Source: Avena insularis (Eukaryota > Streptophyta > Magnoliopsida > Poales > Poaceae). Taken from it: a stretch of 64,000 nucleotides of DNA. The position numbers and the translations under genes were made by a program. Numbering within the stretch: position 1 is the first letter of the stretch; every line of letters starts with the position of its first letter. This document shows, one piece after another, positions 57,295 to 64,000 of the stretch. The stretch spans positions 235,827,661-235,891,660 of the forward strand of contig CM042685.1 in the NCBI GenBank assembly GCA_023614405.1, read 5' to 3'. The notes beneath the pieces are model-generated. The model was not told the DNA's origin, searched no databases, and saw only the letters and a program-made list of their open reading frames with translations.

Positions 57295-58134
57295 GTCCAA
57301 TGATCCACTCCTGGATCACTTTGATATCTGCTAGTTAAACTAACAGCATATGCAATGTCGGGTCTAGTACATAGTATGGCATACATTAGAGATCCTATGG
57401 CTGAGGCATAGGGAGTCTTACTCATCCTTTCTCTATCTTCTGCCGTTGCTGGACTTTGAGTTTTACTCAAGGTCGTATTGGGCAACATGGGCAAGAACCC
57501 TTTCTTGCTATCTTCCATTCCAAACCTTTTTAGAAGTTTGTCCAGATATGTACTTTGCGACAATGATATTAGGCGTCTCGATCTATCTCTATAAATCTTT
57601 ATGCCTAATATGTAAGCTGCTTCGCCAAGATCTTTCATTGAAAAACTATTATTCAAATATTCCTTGACACTATTCAGAAGGTCTGCATCATTCCCAATCA
57701 ACAATATGTCATCTACATATAGTATTAAGAATGCTACAGAGCTCCCACTCACTTTATTGTAAATACAAGCTTCTCCATAAGTTTGTATAAAACCAAAACT
57801 TTTGATTACTTTATCAAAACGTTGATTCCAACTTTGCGATGCTTGCTTCAATCCATATATGGACCTTTGAAGTTTGCACACCTTGTTAGCATCTTTAGGA
57901 TCGACAAAACCTTTGGGTTGCATCATATATAACTCTTCATCAATGTCTCCATTGAGGAACGCTGTTTTGACATCCATCTGCCATATTTCATAATCGTAAT
58001 ATGCAGCGATTGCTAACATAATCCTCACAGACTTTAGCTTTGCTACTGGTGAGAAAGTCTCATCGTAGTCAACTCCTTGAATTTGTCGAAACCGTTTTGC
58101 GACAAGTCAAGCTTTATAGACAGTAACATTACCA
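57295..58134 (-). pseudogene. outer element pol: reverse transcriptase
   Basis: Minus-strand frame from 58028 with the reverse transcriptase palm: F-L-N-G-D-I-D-E-E-L, GLKQASQSWNQRFDKVIKSF and Y104-V-D-D107. It runs to SRYQSDPGVDHWT at 57295, where element B interrupts it; codons after that belong to B's LTR. A frameshift and stop in 58029-58134 separate it from the integrase frame. It has kept almost all residues of a working Copia enzyme. Confidence 0.9.
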
Positions 58135-59907
58135 TCAGCATCTACTTTTCTTGAAAATCCATTTGTTCTCGACAGCCTTCCAGTCATCCGGTAAGTCCAC
58201 CAAAGTCCATACTTGGTTTTCGTACATGGATCCAATCTTGGATTTCATGGCTTCTTGCCATTTATTGGCATCTGGGCTCATCATTGCTTCCTCATATGTC
58301 TCAGGGTCATCGGTGTTGTCCACCAACATGACATTCATAACGGGATCATACCAATCAGAAGTGGTACGATTTCTCATTGACCCGCGAGGCTCTGTAGCAA
58401 CTTCAACCGAAGTTTCATGATCATCATCATTAGCTTCCTCTCTTATTGGTGTAGGCGCCACATGAACTTCTTCCGGTGCTGCGCTACTCGCAAGTTCGAG
58501 AGAAGGTTCAACAACCTCGTCGAGTTCTACTTTCCTTCCAGTCACTTCTTTCGAGAGAAATTCCTTCTCCAGAAAGGATCCATTCTTGGCAACGAAGATT
58601 TCGCCCTCTGATCTATGATAGAAGGTATACCCAATAGTTTCCTTCGGGTATCCTATGAAGACGCATTTTTCCGCTTTGGGTTCAAGCTTGTCCGGCTGTA
58701 ACTTCTTTACATAGGCTTCGCAACCCCAAACTTTAAGGAACGACAATTTAGGTTTCTTCCCAAACCATAATTCATACGGTGTCATTTCAACGGATTTAGA
58801 TGGTGCCCTATTTAAAGTGAATGCGGCTGTTTCTAATGCATAACCCCAAAACGATAGCGGTAAATCTGTAAGTGACATCATAGAACGAACCATATCTAAG
58901 AGAGTTCGATTACGACGTTCGGACACACCATTACGCTGTGGTGTTCCCGGCGGTGTCAATTGTGAATGTATTCCGCATTTCTTCAAATGCTCGCCAAACT
59001 CGTAACTTAGATATTCACCTCCACGATCAGAACGTAGAAATTTAATCTTCTTGTTACGTTGATTCTCTACCTCACTTTGAAATTCCTTAAACTTCTCGAA
59101 AGACTTATGTTTCATGAAATAGATATACCCATATCTACTCAAGTCATCCGTGAAGGTAATAACATAACGATAACCACCGCGCGATGCTACACTCATTGGA
59201 CCACACACATCGGTATGTATGATTTCCAACAAGTCCGTAGCTCGCTTCACCATACCAGAAAATGGAGTCTTAGTCATTTTACCCATCAAACATGCTTCGC
59301 ATCTTTCAAGTGATTCGAAATCAAGTGATTCAAGAAGTCCATCGGAATGGAGTTTCTTCATACGCTTCACTCCGATATGACCAAGACGACAGTGCCACAT
59401 ATAGGTCAAGTTATCGCTCAATTTCAAACGTTTAGCCTCAATGTTATTTATGTGTGTATTACTACAATAGAGATTCAATAAGAATAGACCATATATCAAA
59501 GGTGCATGTGCATAAAACATATTACTCATATAAATCGAACAACCATTATTCTCGGACTTAAACAAGTAACCGTCTCGCAATAAACAAGATCCCGATATAA
59601 TGTTCATGCTCAACGCAGGCACCAAATAACAATTATTTAAGTATAAAAATAATCCCGATGGTAGATGAAGAGGTAGCGTGCCGACCGCGATCACATCAAC
59701 CTTTGATCCATTTCCAACGCGCATCGTCACCTCATTCTTCGCTAGCTTCCGTTTATTCTGCAGCACCTGTTTCGAGTTACAAATATGAGAAAGAGAACCA
59801 GTATCAAATATCCAGGCACTACTACGAGTACTAGTGAGATAGACATCAATAACATGTATATCGGATATACCTTTCTTCTTGATGTTGCCGTTCTTCAAAT
59901 CCGCCAA
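58135..59907 (-). pseudogene. outer element pol: protease and integrase
   Basis: 590 open codons. The aspartic protease motif W-I-F-D-T-G-S has its aspartate at residue 35. Integrase follows with the HHCC finger (H172, H177, C203, C206) and the catalytic triad D233, D294 and E330, giving the standard D,D(35)E spacing. The GKK-type C-terminal region and an acidic linker (EEANDDDHETSVEVATEPRG) lead toward the reverse transcriptase. Within this frame there is no lesion, but the polyprotein is cut on both sides: a stop in the zinc knuckle upstream (near 59930) and a frameshift downstream. Integrase would insert the element's cDNA into the host genome. Confidence 0.92.
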
Positions 59908-60693
59908 GTACTTTGGGCAATTCCGCTTCTAGTGACCCTCTTGCTTGTAGTAAAAGCACTCAGTATCAGGCTTAGGTCCGGCCCTGGTCTTCTTTGCCGG
60001 TGCGACAACTTTCTTACCGCCCTTCTTGAAGTTTCCCTTTTGCTTAGACTTGCCTTTCTTGAATTTGGTGGTCTTATTGACCAACAACACTTGGTGCTCT
60101 TTCTTGATCTCCACTTCTGCAGATTTCAACATGGAGAAGAGTTCTGGCAACGTCTTGTCCATGTTTTGCATATTGTAGTTCATCACAAAGTTCTTGTAAC
60201 TTGGTGGTAGTGATTGGAGGACACGGTGAATCCCCAAAGAATTAGGAATCACTATACCCAAACTTTGGAGTTTGTTTGCGTGCCCAGACATCTTAAGCAC
60301 ATGCTCACGGCCAGACTGCCTCTTCCATCTTGCAGTTAAAGAACTTTTGAAGCCTCATAACTCTCAAGCGGCGTGAGCCTCAAATATCATTTTGAGTTCA
60401 CGGACAATATCATGTGGGTCATGGTTCTCAAACCTTTTACGAAGCTCTGATTCCAAACCATACAAGATAGCACACGAAACCGTGAGTAATCGATTCTTCG
60501 GCGAGGAAAACATTCTTTACCTCATCGGTAGCATCACCGCAGTGGGTCACCAATGTGCATCCAACACATAGGTCAAATTACCAGCATTGATGACAATCCT
60601 CAAATTGCGGAACCAATCCGCGAAGTTGCTTCCATTGTTTTTCAACTTTTCTTTCTCTAGGAACGCATTAAAATTGATGGTAGGGGCCGCCAT
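59908..60693 (-). pseudogene. outer element gag
   Basis: Starts at ATG 60693 (MAAPTINFNAFLEKEKLKNN), typical of this clade's gag. Frame changes occur around 60560-60330. From 60300 the frame is open (MLKMSGHANKLQSLGIVIPN ... FKKGGKKVVAPAKKTRAGPK) to the zinc knuckle, written C-F-Y-Y-K-Q-E-G-H-stop-K-R-N-C. The second cysteine is Tyr and the residue after His is a stop codon. RNA packaging by this gag would be impaired. Confidence 0.85.
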
Positions 60694-61868
60694 TGACCTA
60701 CAACATATTTGCAATAGTTTATACTAAGTTTATGACAAATTGAGTTCTAATTAATAGTTAAATTAATCTAGGTGAACTCCCACTCAAAAAAATATCCCTC
60801 ACATTGTTTTAGTGATCACATGAACCAAATCCACCACATCAAACCGATCATCACGAGAGTTGATGTAGCTTCAATGGCGAACAATCGACATGTTCATCAT
60901 ATCTACTATATGATTCATGCTTTACCTTTCGGTGATCCGTGTTCCGAGACCATGTCTGTACATGCTAGGCTCGTCAAGATCAAACCTTAGCTTCCACATG
61001 GCAAAACTGGCTTGCTCACGTTGTATACACTTGCAGAATCGAACACACCCGATCATCACGTGGTGCTTCGAAACAACAAGCTTTAGCAACGATGCTAACT
61101 AAGGATGAACACTTTAAAACTTAAAATTTGTGTGCTTGAGGGATCATCTTTTAATGCCACTGTCGTTAACTAAGCAATACAAGATGCATAAAGGATTAAC
61201 ATCACATGCAATTCATAATATGTGATATGATATGGCCTTTCTTCTTTGTGCTTCTGATCTCCATCTTCAAGCACAAACATGATCTCCATCATCACCGGCA
61301 TTGCATCAAGGTCAATGACACCGCTCCATGGTTGTCGTCCACCAGCTTCAACTATTACAACTACTTTGAATAGACACGCGGGTCTTAACAGAATTTAAAG
61401 ACAACCATATGGCTCCTACCGGTTGCCAACTTACAATAAGGAACATTGCATACATCAAATATAATCACAATCATGGCCATATCACATCACTTCACACCCC
61501 TGCAAAACAAAGTTAGACGCCTCTAATTTTCTTTGCATATTTTATGTGGTTTGGGGCTTTCAATAAGTGTCGCTCTAACTTACGAACAAGAACCACAACG
61601 TTGATGCTAGAACTATCAAGTGCCCATTGTAAATTGGATCTATACTATAATGTGAGAGACAGACACCCGCAAAGCCACTTATGCAATACAAGTTGCATGT
61701 TCAGCGTGGAGCAAGTCTCATGAACGATGTCATGTAAGGTTAGCCCGGGCTGCTTCATCCCATCATACCGCAAGATGCAAAGTACACAAGAATAAATTGA
61801 TAATAAAAGCACCACCGCCCATAATGACAATTGTGTTCTACTCGTGCAACAGATCTACATATAGACAC
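60694..61868 (-). other. outer element untranslated leader
   Basis: About 1.2 kb between the primer-binding site and gag. Small frames on both strands (for example 60772-60990 and 61645-61830) recur in elements A and B and show no motif. Long leaders are normal in BARE-like elements. Confidence 0.7.
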
Positions 61869-61880
61869 GGCTCGATACCC
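61869..61880 (-). promoter_or_regulatory. primer-binding site of the outer element (variant)
   Basis: The minus strand reads GGGTATCGAGCC, the same variant as in element B. Confidence 0.7.
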
Positions 61881-61882
61881 TT

Positions 61883-63811
61883 TGTAGGGGTTCGTAGCAT
61901 GGAAAACAAAAAAATTCTACCGCATGCAAACAAACAAGCCAAGATCTATCTACTAGATTGTAGCAACGAGTCGATAGAGGAACTCACCCTCGAAGATTCC
62001 AAAGCGGTTAACGAGAGCGGATTCTCGTGGGTGATGTAGTCGTACTCTTTCTGATCTCAAGATCGTGTAGACGATCCTTCCGGTGCTGCGTTCCGGCAGC
62101 GCTCCCGCAGTCGGTCACACGTTCGGTACTCGATGAAGACCTTCCTATCCCTTGTTCCAGCAGGCAACAGAGGTTGTAGCACTCTCCTCGCGATTCCGGC
62201 AGCACGACGGCGTGGTACCGGAAGTAGAGGGGAGATCTCGCAGGGCTTCGCCTTAAGTCGGAGCGAGTATGGTGGACTATGAGAGAGGCCTTGGAGATCT
62301 AGGGTTTAGAGACACCAAGGAGAGAGGGCTAGGCCGGCGGCTAGGGAAAGGGGAGGGCCCCAACTCGGCGGCTAGGAGGAAACCCTAGGGAGGCGGCGGC
62401 GACTTGGTAGCCGGCGGCTAGGGTTAGGGTTTGGTGGAGAGAGGTGTAGCTCTAGAGGGGCACCCTTGCCCCTCCTTTTATAGGTGGGAGGGCGCCGTCC
62501 AGGGGAGGAGATTCCTCCCCCAAGTCGTCCTCCTTGGCCGGCGGGTGGAGGGAGAGGAACTCCTCCCCAAGTAGGTTTCCTACTCTCCCTCCACCAAGCA
62601 AAATTGCCGTTTGACTTTTCAAATTGGCGTTTGACTTTTCAAACTAGGATTTGATTTATCCCTTTATTTTGCCCAGCCATGATACCTAGTACATGATGCA
62701 ACCATTCCAACGTGTTATGACACATTCATGTACCCTTCCCCTCCGGAGTGCCGGACCTTCCAGACCCTTCTAGAACATTCCCGATGAAAACACCGAAATC
62801 ATTCTCCAACTCCGAAACAGGACTTTCCTTATATGAATCTTATTCTCCAGACCATTCCGGATCTCCTCGTGATATCCCGGATCCCATCCGAGACTCCGGA
62901 CAACATTCAGTCTCTTACTCATCATTCCATAACTACTCAACAACATCAAATCCTTAAGTGTGTCTCCCTACGGTTCGTGAATTATGCGGACATGATCAAG
63001 ACACTTCTCCGAACAATAACCAATAGAGGAATCTAGAAATTCATATGGCTCCCACATAGTTCTACGATTACTTTGCGATCGAATGAACCACTTACATACG
63101 ATACCAATTTCCCTTTGTCTCACGATAGTTTACTTATCCGAGGTTTTGATCGTCGGTATCTCTGCATACCTAGTTCAACCTCATTACCGATAAGTACTCT
63201 TTTCTTGTTCCCGTGGTATGTGATCCCTTGTGAGCTAGTCACATGATTGCAAGCTAATTGGATGACATTCCACCGAGAGGGCCCAGAGTATATCTATCCG
63301 TCATATGGATGGACAAATCCCACTCTTGATTCATGTGTCTCAACCCATACTTTCCAAACACTCAATGCCACCTTTATAGCCACCCAGTTACGGTGCGGTG
63401 TTTGATGTCACCAAAGCATCCTTCCGGTGATGGTGATAAGCATGATCTCATGGTCGAAGGAATTAGGTTACTATGTATCAGAAAGCATATAGCAATTGAA
63501 CTATTAAAATGACTTGATCTTTATGCTATGCTTATCTATAGGAGTATGTCCATCATACCATTCTCCTAATGATATGATCTTGTTGTTAATAACATCTCAA
63601 TGTTCATCATAGGGAAACCACAATCATCTATTAACCAACAAGCTAGTATTATGAAGAGGCTTTACTAGGGACTCTTATTTAGTTTACAAATCACACAAGT
63701 ATTAATGTTTCCTAGTTAATACTGTTATAGCATGAATGTAAACATTTATCATAAACACAAAGATATAATAATAACTACATTTATTGCTGCCTCTAGGGCA
63801 TATCTCAAACA
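61883..63811 (-). repeat. 5' LTR of the outer element
   Basis: 1929 bp, TGTAGGGGTTCG...GGGCATATCTCAAACA. It differs from 37910-39824 by few substitutions and keeps the CCGG-rich segments. TATA motif at 62474-62482. Confidence 0.95.
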
Positions 63812-64000
63812 AGATTTATTGAAAAGGTGAGATCATATATAGGTGCAAAGTACAAGAGGCCTCTATGACACTCGAGCCTTGGTGTAGTTGTGACGGTGGC
63901 TAACTTTTAGTCTAAACAAAATTAGAGTCTAAAGTGATGGCTATGTGGGGTATTTAAGGAGGAAAAGGTGGGATTTCGGCCGGCCATAGAGGTGGTGGCC
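63812..64000. other. target duplication (AGATT) and right flank
   Basis: AGATT at 63812-63816 closes the outer element. The remaining bases contain TATTTAAGGAGG near 63950 and GC-rich sequence after it. Nothing can be named in so short a piece. Confidence 0.6.

Larger units (their letters stand above)
37910..63811 (-). mobile_element. outer Angela/WIS/BARE-like Copia retrotransposon, hosting elements A and B
   Basis: LTRs at 37910-39824 (1915 bp) and 61883-63811 (1929 bp) have TG...CA ends and a matching 5-bp duplication. It reads on the minus strand with gag, protease, integrase, reverse transcriptase and RNase H in Copia order. Two same-family elements sit within the reverse transcriptase/RNase H region. 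Subtracting them and their duplications gives about 9.0 kb, normal for this clade. The TATA motif TATAAAAGG is kept in both LTRs (38498-38506 and 62474-62482). Confidence 0.92.

Overview
The window looks like nuclear DNA of a grass, most likely a Triticeae or other Pooideae species (wheat, barley, rye, Aegilops or a close relative). Two intact plant genes and one tRNA gene sit in a large mass of nested transposable elements. Several of these have LTRs of the Angela/WIS/BARE Copia type (outer ends TGTTGGAGATATGCCCTAGA and CTACGAAACCCTACA), which is typical of Triticeae. The family calls rest on recognition by eye; no database search was possible.

Layout. 1-2489: intergenic DNA with a MITE-like element and a decayed RNase H-like fragment. 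2490-3857 (+): intact intronless GT47 (exostosin-type) glycosyltransferase. 3858-4997: 3' flank with a perfect hairpin, a 29-bp tandem duplication and a broken unrecognised ORF. 5007-24730: a 19.7-kb composite Mutator-like element (MULE) with ~115-bp terminal inverted repeats and a 9-bp target duplication. Its transposase gene is decayed and interrupted twice: by a 10.3-kb gag-only LTR retrotransposon (7243-17574, 5-bp duplication CCTAG) and by a solo Angela-type LTR (18271-19848, duplication GCATA). Without them the MULE is about 7.8 kb, and its right part holds an unrecognised gene-like unit. 24740-25509: a tandem duplication with an (ATGT)n microsatellite. 25525-32076 (-): an L1-type LINE with a 15-bp target duplication. 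32478-32634: Stowaway MITE. 33324-33394: tRNA-Gly(GCC). 33629-35725 (-): intact seven-exon flavin-containing monooxygenase gene of the FMO GS-OX-like type (442 aa by my splice reconstruction). 35887-36548: Mutator-type MITE about 160 bp upstream of the FMO start codon. 36558-37904: low-information DNA. 37910-63811: an Angela-like Copia element (minus) carrying two further members of the same family: A (minus, 40373-49085) and B (plus, 49144-57294). Each of the three has its own matching 5-bp duplication (AGATT, AGAAC, GTCCA).

The cellular genes are independent: a Golgi glycosyltransferase, an FAD/NADPH S-oxygenase and a glycine tRNA. The rest is a record of insertion order: MULE first, then the gag-only element and the solo LTR; outer Angela first, then A and B. 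I found no evidence of a new defence or metabolic system. The most unusual items are the gag-only retrotransposon with degenerate repeats in its internal region, the unrecognised gene-like unit inside the MULE, two same-family insertions about 50 bp apart in one host element, and an excess of short deletions at GC-rich motifs in A and B that may be partly an assembly artefact.
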